From the NCBI GenBank assembly GCA_043777795.1, contig JAYWHJ010000090.1, positions 1 to 64,000 of the forward strand: 64,000 nt of DNA, given 5' to 3'. How positions within the stretch are numbered: position 1 is the first letter of the stretch; the number at the start of each line of letters is the position of its first letter. Made by a program: the position numbers and the translations under genes. Under the pieces are notes generated by a model. The model was not told the origin of the DNA and did no database searches. It saw nothing but the letters and a program-made list of their open reading frames with translations. Below, in pieces: positions 6,942 through 15,434 of this stretch. The DNA comes from JAAFIP01 sp043777795. GTDB taxonomy: Bacteria > Pseudomonadota > Gammaproteobacteria > Burkholderiales > Burkholderiaceae_C.

Positions 6942-9900
6942 ATGAACGTATCCGCCTGGTGCATTCGCAACCCGATTGCCGCCATCATGTTTTTTGTGAT
7001 GCTGTGCTTTGCCGGCATGTTGGGCTACCAAAACATGAAGGTGCAAAACTTTCCTGATTTGGACGTGCCCAACATCATCATCACCGCCAGCCTGCCCGGC
7101 GGCTCGCCTGCACAGCTAGAGACCGAGGTGGCGCGCAAAATTGAAAACGCCATTGCTTCCCTGGAAGGACTGAAAAACATCTACACCAAAGTGCAGGACG
7201 GCGTGGTGACCATCACCGCCGAGTTTCGCATTGAAAAGCTCACCCAAGAGGCGCTGGACGAAACCCGCTCTGCCGTGCAGCAAGTGCGTGCCGACCTGCC
7301 CGCCGACCTGCGTGACCCGATCGTGAGCAAGGTCAACATCTCTGGCGGCGCGGTGCTGGCCTATACCGTGCGCATCCCCTCGATGGACGACGAGGCTCTG
7401 AGCTGGTTTGTAGACGACACGCTGACACGCCGCTTGTTGGCGGTCAAGGGCGTAGGCGCGGTGGCGCGCGTGGGCGGCGTGAACCGCGAGGTGCGCATTG
7501 CGCTGGACAGTGGCAAGATGCAAGCGCTGGGTTTGAGTGCAGCGGCGGTGTCGCGCCAGCTGCGCGAAGTGCAAATGGAAACCGCCGGGGGCCGCACCAA
7601 CCTGGGCACTAGCGAGCAACCTGTGCGCACCCTAGCCACCGTCAAGTCTGCGGCGGAAATTGCGGCCATTGAGCTGTCTTTGGATGGCGGACGCAAAGTA
7701 CGTTTAGACCAAATCGCACAGGTGCAGGACACCATTGCCGAGCAGCGCTCCACCGCCCTGCTCAACGGTGTGCCAGTAGTAGGCTTTGAGGTGTCGCGCA
7801 GCAAGGGTGCCAGCGAGGTGGACGCGGGCCGTGGCGTGCGCGCCGCGCTGGCCGAGATCAAGCTGGCCCACCCCGACATGCAGCTCACAGAGGCCTTTGA
7901 CTTTGTGACCCCGGTGGAAGAAGAGTACAAAGCCTCGCTCACCTTGCTCATTGAGGGCGCGCTGCTGGCGGTGCTCGTGGTGTGGCTGTTTTTGCGCGAT
8001 ATCCGCGCTACCTTTGTGTCGGCCGTAGCGCTGCCTTTGTCGGTAATTCCTGCCTTTATTGGCATGAACTATTTGGGCTTTTCGATCAACGTAGTGACCT
8101 TGCTGGCGCTGTCCTTGGTGATCGGCATTTTGGTGGACGATGCGATTGTGGAGGTCGAGAACATTGTGCGCCACCTGCACATGGGCAAGTCGCCCTACCA
8201 AGCAGCAATGGAGGCGGCCGATGAGATAGGCGTGGCGGTGATTGCCATTACCTTTACCTTGATAGCGGTGTTTCTTCCCACGGCTTTCATGAGCGGTATT
8301 GTGGGCAAATTTTTTAAACAGTTTGGCTGGACAGCGGCGCTGGCTGTGTTCGCATCTCTGGTGGTGGCGCGCATGCTCACACCGATGATGGCCGCGTATA
8401 TTTTGAAGCCGATTGCCGGCGGCCATGTGGAAAAAGATGGCGCGCTGATGCGCTGGTACATGCGCGCCAGCCGCTGGTGTTTAAAGCACCGCATCATCAC
8501 CGTGGTGGCGGCCTTGGCGTTTTTCGCGGGCTCGATCACACTGATACCTCTGCTACCCAAGGGTTTTATTCCACCCGACGACAACTCGCAAACCCAGGTT
8601 AACCTGGAGTTGCCGCCTGGCACCAAACTGGCGGAGACCAAAGTCGCTGCGGAGGCAGCGCGTGTGCTGATCAGCAAGGTAGAGCATGTGAAATCGGTCT
8701 ATACCACCATCGGCGGCGGCTCTGCGGGCGCCGACCCGTTTGCGCCGGGCGGCGCGGCCGAGACGCGCAAAGCCACGTTGACTATCCTGCTGGCCGAACG
8801 CGGCGAGCGGCCACGCAAACAAGGCATTGAAAACAATATCCGCAAAGCGCTGGAAGACCTGCCCGGTGCGCGCAGCAAAGTGGGCTTGGGCGGCTCGGGT
8901 GAAAAGTACATTTTGGCCTTACAGGGTGAAGACCCCCTCGCTTTGGCCGCTGCGGCTGCTGCGGTGGAGCGCGACCTGCGTACCATTCCCGGCCTGGGCT
9001 CGGTAGCCTCCAGTGCCTCGCTGGTGCGCCCAGAGCTCACCGTGCGCCCTGACTTTGCCCGTATGGCCGACAGGGGCGTGACCAGCTCGTCCATTGGCGA
9101 GACCTTGCGTATTGCTACCGTGGGTGACTACGATGCCTCGCTGCCCAAGCTCAACCTGGCCCAGCGCCAGGTGCCGATTGTGGTGCGCCTGTCAGACGAT
9201 GCACGCAACGACATTGGCGCGCTGGAGCGGTTGATGGTGCCCGGTACGCGCGGGCCCGTGATGCTCAGCCAAGTGGCCACGATTGAGATGTCGGGCGGCC
9301 CGGCGGTGATTGACCGCTTCAACCGCTCCCGCAACGTACAGTTTGAAGTAGAGCTCTCCGGCCTGCCGCTAGGCGATGTGACGGCGGCAGTAGACAAGTT
9401 GCCCGCCATCCAAAACCTGCCCGCAGGCGTCAAGCAGGTCACCATTGGCGATGCAGAAGTGATGGGCGAACTGTTCGCCAGCTTTGGCCTGGCCATGCTC
9501 ACTGCCGTGCTGTGCATTTACATCGTACTGGTGCTGTTGTTCAAAGACTTTTTGCACCCGATGACGATTTTGGCAGCGCTGCCTTTGTCGCTGGGTGGCG
9601 CTTTTGTAGCGTTGCTGCTGGCTGACAAGAGCTTTTCCATGCCCTCGCTGATCGGCTTGATCATGTTGATGGGCATTGCCACCAAGAACTCGATTTTGCT
9701 GGTGGAGTACGCCATCGAGGCGCGGCGGGGCAAGCCCGCGACTGACACTCAACCGGCCGTGCCGCCCATGGGCCGCACTGAGGCGCTGCTAGACGCCTGC
9801 CACAAGCGCGTGAGGCCAATTGTGATGACCACCATCGCGATGGGTGCCGGAATGATGCCCATTGCCATGAGCTGGGGCGCGTCTGACGGCAGTTTTCGTT

Positions 9901-10106
9901 CACCCATGGGCGTGGCGGTGATCGGCGGCTTGATCACCTCTACCTTGCTCAGCCTGCTGGTGATTCCGTCGGTTTACACCTTTGTGGACGATTTTGAGGC
10001 GCTGTGCAGCAAGGTTTGGCGCAAGGCACTGCGGCGTGATTCTTCAGACCGCGCGGTGGCGCACAGCGCGGCCGCGCCGCAGCATGCGGTACTAGAAAAA
10101 GACTAG
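6942..10106 (+). CDS. RND-family efflux pump, inner-membrane permease (HAE-1/MdtB-AcrB class)
   Basis: The 1054-residue protein has the full RND plan: an N-terminal helix (NPIAAIMFFVMLCFAG), a large periplasmic domain, six helices, a second periplasmic domain and six further helices. TM4 carries the proton-relay pair in GILVDDAIVEVENI (D399, D400), and the second half has GLIMLMGIATKNSILLVEYA. The pump exports hydrophobic or amphiphilic compounds using the proton gradient, together with the adaptor and channel encoded upstream. A GGAG lies about 8 bases before the ATG, and the gap after the adaptor gene is only 24 bases. Substrate is not predictable from the sequence. Closest in type to multidrug rather than metal (CusA) pumps, since no Met-rich metal site was noticed. 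Confidence 0.95.
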   Translation: MNVSAWCIRNPIAAIMFFVMLCFAGMLGYQNMKVQNFPDLDVPNIIITASLPGGSPAQLETEVARKIENAIASLEGLKNIYTKVQDGVVTITAEFRIEKLTQEALDETRSAVQQVRADLPADLRDPIVSKVNISGGAVLAYTVRIPSMDDEALSWFVDDTLTRRLLAVKGVGAVARVGGVNREVRIALDSGKMQALGLSAAAVSRQLREVQMETAGGRTNLGTSEQPVRTLATVKSAAEIAAIELSLDGGRKVRLDQIAQVQDTIAEQRSTALLNGVPVVGFEVSRSKGASEVDAGRGVRAALAEIKLAHPDMQLTEAFDFVTPVEEEYKASLTLLIEGALLAVLVVWLFLRDIRATFVSAVALPLSVIPAFIGMNYLGFSINVVTLLALSLVIGILVDDAIVEVENIVRHLHMGKSPYQAAMEAADEIGVAVIAITFTLIAVFLPTAFMSGIVGKFFKQFGWTAALAVFASLVVARMLTPMMAAYILKPIAGGHVEKDGALMRWYMRASRWCLKHRIITVVAALAFFAGSITLIPLLPKGFIPPDDNSQTQVNLELPPGTKLAETKVAAEAARVLISKVEHVKSVYTTIGGGSAGADPFAPGGAAETRKATLTILLAERGERPRKQGIENNIRKALEDLPGARSKVGLGGSGEKYILALQGEDPLALAAAAAAVERDLRTIPGLGSVASSASLVRPELTVRPDFARMADRGVTSSSIGETLRIATVGDYDASLPKLNLAQRQVPIVVRLSDDARNDIGALERLMVPGTRGPVMLSQVATIEMSGGPAVIDRFNRSRNVQFEVELSGLPLGDVTAAVDKLPAIQNLPAGVKQVTIGDAEVMGELFASFGLAMLTAVLCIYIVLVLLFKDFLHPMTILAALPLSLGGAFVALLLADKSFSMPSLIGLIMLMGIATKNSILLVEYAIEARRGKPATDTQPAVPPMGRTEALLDACHKRVRPIVMTTIAMGAGMMPIAMSWGASDGSFRSPMGVAVIGGLITSTLLSLLVIPSVYTFVDDFEALCSKVWRKALRRDSSDRAVAHSAAAPQHAVLEKD

Positions 10107-10144
10107 GCGCACAAATTGCCCCGCCAACGCGTTACCATTAGGGC

Positions 10145-10537
10145 ATGGCCCAGTACCACATCAGCGTTCAAGTTCAACCCGAGTTTTTGGCAGACCAGTC
10201 TGCGCCCGAGCAGGGCGTGTACACCTTTGCCTATACGGTCACCATCACCAACACCGGCAAGGTAGCGGCGCAGGTCATCTCGCGCACCTGGAGCATTAAC
10301 GATGCCGAAGGCCGTAACGACAAGATCAAGGGCTTGGGTGTCGTGGGCGAGCAGCCCCTGCTCAAGCCCGGTGAGAGCTTCCAGTACACCAGCGGTTGCC
10401 GCCTGCGCACGCCCACCGGCACCATGCACGGCAGCTATTTTTGCGTCGCCGAAGACGGTGAAAAATTCGACGCTGACATCCCCATGTTTGTGCTGGACGC
10501 GTTGAGCGCGCTGGGCGGCAAGCCCACCATGCATTAG
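10145..10537 (+). CDS. apaG: ApaG (Co2+/Mg2+ efflux protein-associated, FnIII-like fold)
   Basis: The 130-residue protein matches ApaG along its length, with YTFAYTVTITNTG, SRTWSINDAEG, GLGVVGEQPLLKPGESFQYTSG and MHGSYFC. ApaG is a small cytosolic single-domain protein with a fibronectin-III-like fold; it is linked to divalent-cation and Ap4A metabolism but its biochemical role is unsettled. An AGGG lies just before the ATG. In many Burkholderiales apaG is next to rpe and gph. Here those genes are 22 kb away, so the order has been rearranged. Confidence 0.95.
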   Translation: MAQYHISVQVQPEFLADQSAPEQGVYTFAYTVTITNTGKVAAQVISRTWSINDAEGRNDKIKGLGVVGEQPLLKPGESFQYTSGCRLRTPTGTMHGSYFCVAEDGEKFDADIPMFVLDALSALGGKPTMH

Positions 10538-10594
10538 CCGCTGGCCCAGCTGCATCCGCTGCCCGCTCGCCGGATTTTTCTCTATCGCAACACC

Positions 10595-11584
10595 ATGGGT
10601 GAATTTGACCTCATTGCGCACTATTTTCAGCGCCCTCAGCCGCAAGGCGGTCAGGTCGCGCTGGGCATAGGCGACGATTGCGCGCTGCTGGTGCCGCGTG
10701 CGGGCACGCAACTGGCCGTCAGCTCGGACATGCTGGTCGAAGGGCGGCATTTTTTGTCTACCGTCTCGCCCGAGGCGCTGGGCCACAAGGCGCTGGCGGT
10801 CAATTTAAGCGACTTGGCTGCGTGCGGTGCCAAGCCCCTGGCTTTCACCCTGGCTCTCTCGCTGCCGAGGGTAGACGAGGCCTGGCTGGCGGGCTTCTCC
10901 AAAGGTCTGTTTGCACTGGCCGACACACACGGTTGCGCGCTGGTGGGCGGCGACACCACGCAGGGGCCGCTGAACATTTGTATCACCGTGTTTGGCGAAG
11001 TGCCAGTAGTAGCCGGTAAAAGCCGAGCCCTGCTGCGCAGCGGCGCGCAGCCGGGCGACGACATTTACGTGAGCGGCAGCGTAGGCGATGCCCGGCTAGC
11101 GCTGGAGGTGTTTCGCGGCAATGTGCAGGTGAGCGAAGCGCTGTTTGCCCAAGCCCGCCAGCGCATGGAACGCCCCACGCCGCGCGTGGCCTTGGGCACG
11201 GCGCTGCGCGGCGTAGCTACAGCGGCGATAGACGTGAGCGACGGCCTGCTGGGCGACCTGGGGCATATCCTTAAAGCGTCTGGTTGCGGCGCCGACATTG
11301 CTATTTATAACGTAGCTGAAACCGCTCTATTCCATTGCGCCAAGCCCAGTTTTAGTATTGATTTTTGCAACGCAATGACGCTGGCCGGTGGCGACGACTA
11401 CGAGCTGGTGTTTACCGCACCCACGTCGGCGCGCGATGCGGTGGCGCAAGCAGCTACCCGCAGTGCCACACCCGTCACTCGCATTGGGCAAATTACCGCC
11501 GCGCCAGCGCTAGTACTGCGCGATGCGGGCGGGGCGGTGGTGCGGAACACCTTTTCCTCGTTTGACCATTTCAAGACGGCTTGA
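10595..11584 (+). CDS. thiL: Thiamine-monophosphate kinase
   Basis: The 329-residue protein phosphorylates thiamine monophosphate to thiamine pyrophosphate with ATP, the last step of cofactor synthesis. It shows the family pattern: GEFDLIAHYF at the N-terminus, GIGDDCALL, SSDMLVEGRHF, NLSDLAACGAKP, LVGGDTTQGPLNI, SGSVGDARLA, DVSDGLLGDLGHI and GGDDYELVFT, most of them metal- or phosphate-binding segments of the AIR-synthase-like fold. The 3' end overlaps the convergent tautomerase gene by 14 bases. In related genomes thiL is followed directly by pgpA and pncC; here three genes are inserted between them. Confidence 0.97.
   Translation: MGEFDLIAHYFQRPQPQGGQVALGIGDDCALLVPRAGTQLAVSSDMLVEGRHFLSTVSPEALGHKALAVNLSDLAACGAKPLAFTLALSLPRVDEAWLAGFSKGLFALADTHGCALVGGDTTQGPLNICITVFGEVPVVAGKSRALLRSGAQPGDDIYVSGSVGDARLALEVFRGNVQVSEALFAQARQRMERPTPRVALGTALRGVATAAIDVSDGLLGDLGHILKASGCGADIAIYNVAETALFHCAKPSFSIDFCNAMTLAGGDDYELVFTAPTSARDAVAQAATRSATPVTRIGQITAAPALVLRDAGGAVVRNTFSSFDHFKTA
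11301..11345 (+). repeat. Very diverged possible mini-repeat in thiL
   Basis: TATTTATAACGTAGCTGAAA followed by CCGCTCTATTCCATTGCGCC has pieces of the family (TAGCTG, CTATT, TGCGC) in plausible order. The match is weak and may be chance. Confidence 0.25.
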
Positions 11585-12053
11585 GGTCTGCGCGCGCCTG
11601 CGCATCGGCGGCGATGGCGGGTGTGTGTCCCTCAGCTAATGACTCAGCCAAATTCAGCGCCCGTTGCGCCTGCCTGTGTGCCTGGATCTGGCCCCCATAA
11701 CCCCAGTCGGTGGCAGGCAGCTCCCGCACAATGACGTAGCTCGCCTCGTGCAGGAGGGTGGCTCCCACGCTGAGCTGGCGGTGCAACTCGGCGTGGGCTT
11801 GCTGGATGAATTGGCGCTTTTCGTCCGCCGTGTTGGTGCCGGCTGTCACGCTGATCTCCAAACACGCCATGGGCTGCTCGGCGGCGCGCCCGCCCACCAG
11901 ATAGCGGGCTGCGGGCAAGTCGTCGATCATGACGACGGTGACCTCGGGCCGCTTGTGCAGCACCTGGGCGGTAATGCGGGTGAGCGCAGCGCCCAAAGCG
12001 GCATAGCGCTCTGGGTTTTGCAGTGGGGATATTTGCAGACGCAGTGTGGGCAT
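11571..12053 (-). CDS. 4-oxalocrotonate tautomerase-like protein
   Basis: The 160-residue protein begins with Met-Pro, so Pro1 could serve as catalytic base after Met removal as in the tautomerase superfamily. The N-terminal half (MPTLRLQISPLQNPERYAAL, then VLHKRPEVTVVMID) follows the beta-alpha-beta unit of that fold. At 160 residues it is more than twice the usual ~62-residue subunit, and a second, weaker half follows. The C-terminal 40 residues are helical and Ala-rich. It is the second gene of a small minus-strand operon after the 78-codon gene, divergent from a LysR regulator that probably controls it. The substrate is unknown. Confidence 0.75.
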   Translation of the reverse strand: MPTLRLQISPLQNPERYAALGAALTRITAQVLHKRPEVTVVMIDDLPAARYLVGGRAAEQPMACLEISVTAGTNTADEKRQFIQQAHAELHRQLSVGATLLHEASYVIVRELPATDWGYGGQIQAHRQAQRALNLAESLAEGHTPAIAADAQARADLKPS

Positions 12054-12058
12054 GGCAT

Positions 12059-12295
12059 TCAGGCCTTTGCTTGGACGGTGTGTGCGTTACCCAAATCCTT
12101 CGCCACGCGCACGCTGGCAAGACTAAACAAGCTGCGTAGGGCCTGGCCCACGCTGGCCCAATACGCCTCCACGGTGGCGCGGCGGGCATGCAAGGCCTCG
12201 CTGCGCGCCATTTGCGATAATCGCAAATACTCGGCATGGGTTACATGCGTACTGAATGCACTAGGTGCTGTGCTGACAGATTGACTGGTTCGCAT
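12059..12295 (-). CDS. Small hypothetical protein in the tautomerase operon
   Basis: A 78-residue protein starts at the ATG at 12295, which has a good AAGGAG about 6 bases upstream. A longer frame to 12412 lacks such a site and would run through the regulatory region. I do not recognise the family. It looks soluble and helical, with Arg/Ala-rich segments such as EALHARRATVEAYWASVG and no signal peptide. The stop lies 5 bases from the start of the tautomerase gene, so the two should be cotranslated. The coding sequence contains one of two matching palindromes (12211-12227) proposed as regulator-binding sites. Confidence 0.65.
   Translation of the reverse strand: MRTSQSVSTAPSAFSTHVTHAEYLRLSQMARSEALHARRATVEAYWASVGQALRSLFSLASVRVAKDLGNAHTVQAKA
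12211..12227. promoter_or_regulatory. Palindrome TTTGC-N7-GCAAA, internal copy
   Basis: TTTGCGATAATCGCAAA is the centre of a perfect 19-base palindrome (9-bp arms around one base). It lies within the 78-codon gene. Its TTTGC-N7-GCAAA format is identical to the copy at 12392-12408 in the divergent promoter region, which suggests two binding sites for the same regulator, 181 bp apart. Confidence 0.5.
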
Positions 12296-12391
12296 AATCC
12301 ACTCCTTAAATATTCCTGGCGAATTGCCTTGGGATAGATCTACTGTAGGGAAATTCTGGTTTGCTGGAAACCACCTATACTGCATATTGGC

Positions 12392-12408
12392 TTTGCATTT
12401 ATTGCAAA
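12392..12408. promoter_or_regulatory. LysR-type operator candidate in the divergent promoter region
   Basis: TTTGCATTTATTGCAAA is an inverted repeat that contains a T-N11-A box (TGC...GCA). It lies between the divergent 78-codon gene and the lysR gene, where LysR regulators normally bind. It shares spacing and half-sites with the palindrome at 12211-12227. Confidence 0.6.
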
Positions 12409-12461
12409 ACAAAGCATGGGAATTCTCCTCGCGTTCTCTTCATACCCAATTTACGCAGGCC

Positions 12462-13391
12462 ATGGATTTAACCGACGTGACCATTTTCTCGCGCGTGGCA
12501 GAGCTGGGCTCTCTGTCCGCAGTGGCGCGCGAGCGTGATGTACCTGTCAGCTTGGTGTCACGCGCCATCACCCGGCTGGAGGGCGCGCACAAGGTACGTT
12601 TGCTGCACCGCTCTACCCACAGCCTGTCGTTGACCGAGGCCGGGCAAGCGCTGTTGGAGCATGGCAAAAAGATGCTGCAAAACCTGGCCGATCTAGAGGC
12701 AGAGTTTTCATCCGGTCAAGCCGAAATCAGCGGCACGGTGCACCTGGGTGTGAGCCCGGCCATGGCACACTATGTCATCGTGCCCAGCATGCATGCGCTG
12801 GCCCAGCAGCACCCCTTGCTGCGCGTAGAGTTGCATGTGGACGACCGCCCGGTAGACATGGCACGCCACGGGCTGGACTTGGCCATTCGCACCGGCCCAT
12901 TGGGCTCTGATAATTTAGTTGCGCGGGTGATTGGCCAACATGGACGAGGCCTGTATGCCACCCCCGCTTATCTCCAAGCCCACGGCACACCCCGCAGCGT
13001 AGCCGACCTGGATGCGCATCGCATTGTCACCAGCAGCACCGTGCCCAGTCTGAACCGCTGGCCGTTTATCGTGGACGGCCAGCCCATGGTGGTCCAGCCG
13101 CGTGGCCACTACCGAGCCAGCTCCACCAGCACCATGATGGCCATTGCCCTGCAAAGCCTGGCCATGGTGCGCGGCAACACGGCGATTTGCGAGCCCTTGG
13201 TGCGCAGCGGTCAGTTGCAATCGGTGTTGAGCGCTCTGGTGGACTCATCTGTGGTGCCCATCAACGCGGTAATGCTGCAAGAGCGCCACCGCAGCCCCAA
13301 GGTGCGCGCGTGCATTGACTTTTTTGCACAGTGGCTGCAAGGCAATGGCATGGAGATTGCGCCGAAGAAGAAGGCACAATCCAAGCTATGA
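12462..13391 (+). CDS. LysR-family transcriptional regulator
   Basis: The 309-residue protein begins MDLTDVTIFSRVAELGSLSA. Its N-terminal winged helix-turn-helix (residues ~1-60, with SLVSRAITRLEGAHKVRLL) is typical of LysR regulators and is followed by a substrate-binding domain (HLGVSPAMAHYVIVPSM onward). I chose the ATG at 12462 because it starts at the canonical LysR N-terminus; an upstream extension of 46 codons would cover the operator. It is transcribed away from the small-protein/tautomerase operon, its probable target. Its stop overlaps the pgpA start by ATGA, so it may also be cotranscribed with pgpA and pncC. The effector is unknown. Confidence 0.9.
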   Translation: MDLTDVTIFSRVAELGSLSAVARERDVPVSLVSRAITRLEGAHKVRLLHRSTHSLSLTEAGQALLEHGKKMLQNLADLEAEFSSGQAEISGTVHLGVSPAMAHYVIVPSMHALAQQHPLLRVELHVDDRPVDMARHGLDLAIRTGPLGSDNLVARVIGQHGRGLYATPAYLQAHGTPRSVADLDAHRIVTSSTVPSLNRWPFIVDGQPMVVQPRGHYRASSTSTMMAIALQSLAMVRGNTAICEPLVRSGQLQSVLSALVDSSVVPINAVMLQERHRSPKVRACIDFFAQWLQGNGMEIAPKKKAQSKL

Positions 13392-13936
13392 ATTTGCCAG
13401 AGCCTATTGCGCAGCCCGCCACCTCCCCGTCCGTTCGCCCCAGCATGCTGCGCCCCACCGCGCGTTTTATGCTCTCGCACCCCGCGCACCTCATCGCACT
13501 AGGCGGCGGCTCGGGCCTGTCGCGCTTTGCACCGGGCACCGCTGGCACCCTATGGGCTTGGGCGGCGTTTGTGGTGATGCAAATGTATCTAAGCCCCACA
13601 CAGATCGGCTGGGTGATCGCCGCGTCTTTGCCTATAGGTTGGTGGGCTTGCACTGTAACGGCCAAGCACATGCGCGTGATGGACCCAGGCAATATTGTGT
13701 GGGACGAGGTGGCTGCGTTTTGGATTATTTTGTGGATGATTGCACCCGCTGGCCTGTGGGCGCAGCTCATCGCGTTTGCCTTGTTCAGGTTTTTTGACGC
13801 GGTAAAACCTGGTCCGGTGGCTTGGGCAGACGGCCTGTTCAAGGGCTTTAACGCCAAAGCCGGTTTTGGCATCATGTTTGACGATCTGGTAGCCGCCGCC
13901 CTCACGCTGCTGGTCATTGCGCTGTGGAGGTTTTAA
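13388..13936 (+). CDS. pgpA: Phosphatidylglycerophosphatase A
   Basis: The 182-residue inner-membrane protein dephosphorylates phosphatidylglycerophosphate in phospholipid synthesis. Family segments are LGGGSGLSRFAPGTAGTLWA, DPGNIVWDEVAAFW and the FRFFDAVKPGPVAWADG block near the last third. Four hydrophobic segments are present. The ATG at 13388 overlaps the lysR stop by 4 bases. An in-frame upstream extension to 13331 lies inside lysR and is unlikely. The stop codon abuts the start of pncC, so the two are translationally coupled. The thiL-pgpA-pncC order is conserved in this order of bacteria apart from the lysR/tautomerase insertion. Confidence 0.92.
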   Translation: MNLPEPIAQPATSPSVRPSMLRPTARFMLSHPAHLIALGGGSGLSRFAPGTAGTLWAWAAFVVMQMYLSPTQIGWVIAASLPIGWWACTVTAKHMRVMDPGNIVWDEVAAFWIILWMIAPAGLWAQLIAFALFRFFDAVKPGPVAWADGLFKGFNAKAGFGIMFDDLVAAALTLLVIALWRF

Positions 13937-14473
13937 ATGCCAAGTGTCGATAATGCACCTAATACGCTACTAAATAGTGAGCTGCTCCCGCAATATTCTA
14001 TTGGGCTACTGGCTCAAAAGCTTAAGAAAGACGGCTACATGCTGGCTACGGCAGAAAGCTGCACTGGCGGCCTGATATCTGCCGCCTGCACCTCGCTGGC
14101 AGGCTCGTCCGACTGGTTCGAGCGCGGCTTCGTCACCTACTCCAACGATGCCAAGCACGAGCAACTGGGCGTAGATGCAGCGCTGATTGCCGAGCACGGC
14201 GCAGTGAGCGAGCCGGTCGCCCGTGCCATGGCGTTTGGCGCCATCCGCCACTCCAAAGCACAGGTCAGCATCGCGGTCACTGGCGTGGCGGGGCCTGCGG
14301 GCGGCAGCGCTACCAAGCCGGTGGGCACGGTATGGTTTGGCTTCTCAGTCAACGGCGCGCTGCACAGCGAAGTGCAATGCTTTGCAGGGGACCGCGCCAG
14401 CGTGCGCGAAAAAACCGTGCGCCATGCGCTGCAGCGGGTGCTCGCGCTGTTGGAGGCGGATCCGCATGTTTAG
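13937..14473 (+). CDS. pncC: Nicotinamide-nucleotide amidohydrolase (CinA C-terminal domain family)
   Basis: The 178-residue single-domain protein has the PncC/CinA-C signature: LATAESCTGGLISAACTSLA, GFVTYSNDAKHEQLGV, VSEPVARAMAFGA and AVTGVAGPAGGSATKPVGTV. The family deamidates NMN to NaMN in pyridine-nucleotide recycling. The ATG starts directly after the pgpA stop. Residues ~10-28 (LLNSELLPQYSIGLLAQ) are encoded by a near-consensus copy of the dispersed mini-repeat and take the place of the usual first helix. The catalytic core from LATAESCTGG onward looks intact, so the enzyme should be functional. Confidence 0.93.
   Translation: MPSVDNAPNTLLNSELLPQYSIGLLAQKLKKDGYMLATAESCTGGLISAACTSLAGSSDWFERGFVTYSNDAKHEQLGVDAALIAEHGAVSEPVARAMAFGAIRHSKAQVSIAVTGVAGPAGGSATKPVGTVWFGFSVNGALHSEVQCFAGDRASVREKTVRHALQRVLALLEADPHV
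13966..14013 (+). repeat. Near-consensus mini-repeat copy in the pncC N-terminus
   Basis: AGCTGCTCCCGCAATATT followed by CTATTGGGCTACTGGC is among the best forward-strand copies in the window. It covers codons ~10-26 of pncC without breaking the frame. Confidence 0.92.
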
Positions 14474-14570
14474 GGTCTATATGAAACCCCGTTGGTAGGG
14501 GAATTTGGTTTTAAGGCATTGGCAAGCGGGATGGGCCACTAGGTGGCTGTAAGCCTAGCTGCTCGGATTG

Positions 14571-14616
14571 GACGGCTGCGCGGCTAAGTGCACCGTCGGC
14601 CTGATCTCGTACCAAA
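14571..14616 (+). repeat. 46-bp dispersed intergenic repeat, copy 2
   Basis: This block matches the reverse complement of 3078-3123 at 37 of 46 positions with no gaps. It lies in the 173-base gap between pncC and the convergent membrane-protein gene, where no other feature was seen. Confidence 0.7.
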
Positions 14617-14646
14617 GCAAAAAAAACCAAGCGAGCCAGACAAGGT

Positions 14647-15375
14647 CTATCCATTCTTTTTGTCCAACCAAAACCACAACGCCACTGCCAGCATCCACGT
14701 TGTCAAAACGCTCACCGCAATCGCCACCGGTACTTTGATAGCGATACCCAAGGCAGGCAAAAGCATAGCAAACAGCAACAAAGCCGACACCATGCCCAAA
14801 GCAACCAACCAACGCGGCATAGTGCGCCGCGACCAAGCGCCCGTCATAGCAATGCCTACAGACAAAGCCATGAACAGGCTCACGCCCAATAACTCACCAA
14901 TACCGCCGCCCCACACCGTGACGGCCTGAAACACCAACTCTATCGCGCTGCGCTGTGCCTCGGTGCCCTTGGCATGTTGCTGCGCAAACTCTGGCATCAC
15001 GGTCAACCAGCGCAAAATGCCTACGCTGCGCGCCAGCACTGAGATGGCAGCAAAAGCTACGACCATCAATGCGCCCACCGAGGCCAAACTACCGTAAATA
15101 CGCCGCGCTATCAGCACCATCGCGGGCAGCAGCAACACCGAATACAACAAATACACGCCGTAGCCGAAGGCCACAGCTTGCGGTGCGCGTGAAATCGCCG
15201 CCAGTTGGTCAGCAGCAGGATTGCGCAATGAAGCGGGCCAGCCGATTGCAGGCCCGAGAATGACCATGGGTGCAAAGGACAACACGCTGATGAGAATTAA
15301 GAACAACGAAACCGCCAAGGCATGGTTGCGTGTGAACGCGCTGTTTGCGGATGGGTTAGAAGCTAAGGTGGACAT
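14647..15375 (-). CDS. Multi-pass membrane protein, DUF4386-like
   Basis: The 242-residue protein has about seven hydrophobic segments, beginning with a helix at residues ~18-45 (ALAVSLFLILISVLSFAP), and short charged loops such as AQQHAKGTEAQRSAIELVF. The layout resembles DUF4386 membrane proteins, which have no assigned function. I am unsure of the family and see no catalytic motif. The gene is transcribed toward pncC. It lies downstream of, and on the same strand as, the NAD-binding epimerase-like gene with a gap of about 60 bases, so the two may form one operon. Confidence 0.6.
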   Translation of the reverse strand: MSTLASNPSANSAFTRNHALAVSLFLILISVLSFAPMVILGPAIGWPASLRNPAADQLAAISRAPQAVAFGYGVYLLYSVLLLPAMVLIARRIYGSLASVGALMVVAFAAISVLARSVGILRWLTVMPEFAQQHAKGTEAQRSAIELVFQAVTVWGGGIGELLGVSLFMALSVGIAMTGAWSRRTMPRWLVALGMVSALLLFAMLLPALGIAIKVPVAIAVSVLTTWMLAVALWFWLDKKNG

Positions 15376-15434
15376 AGGAGGCTTTCAAGATTTAGTAAAC
15401 AGGTTCTTTCTGCGTATCTGCCGTATTGCAAGCG

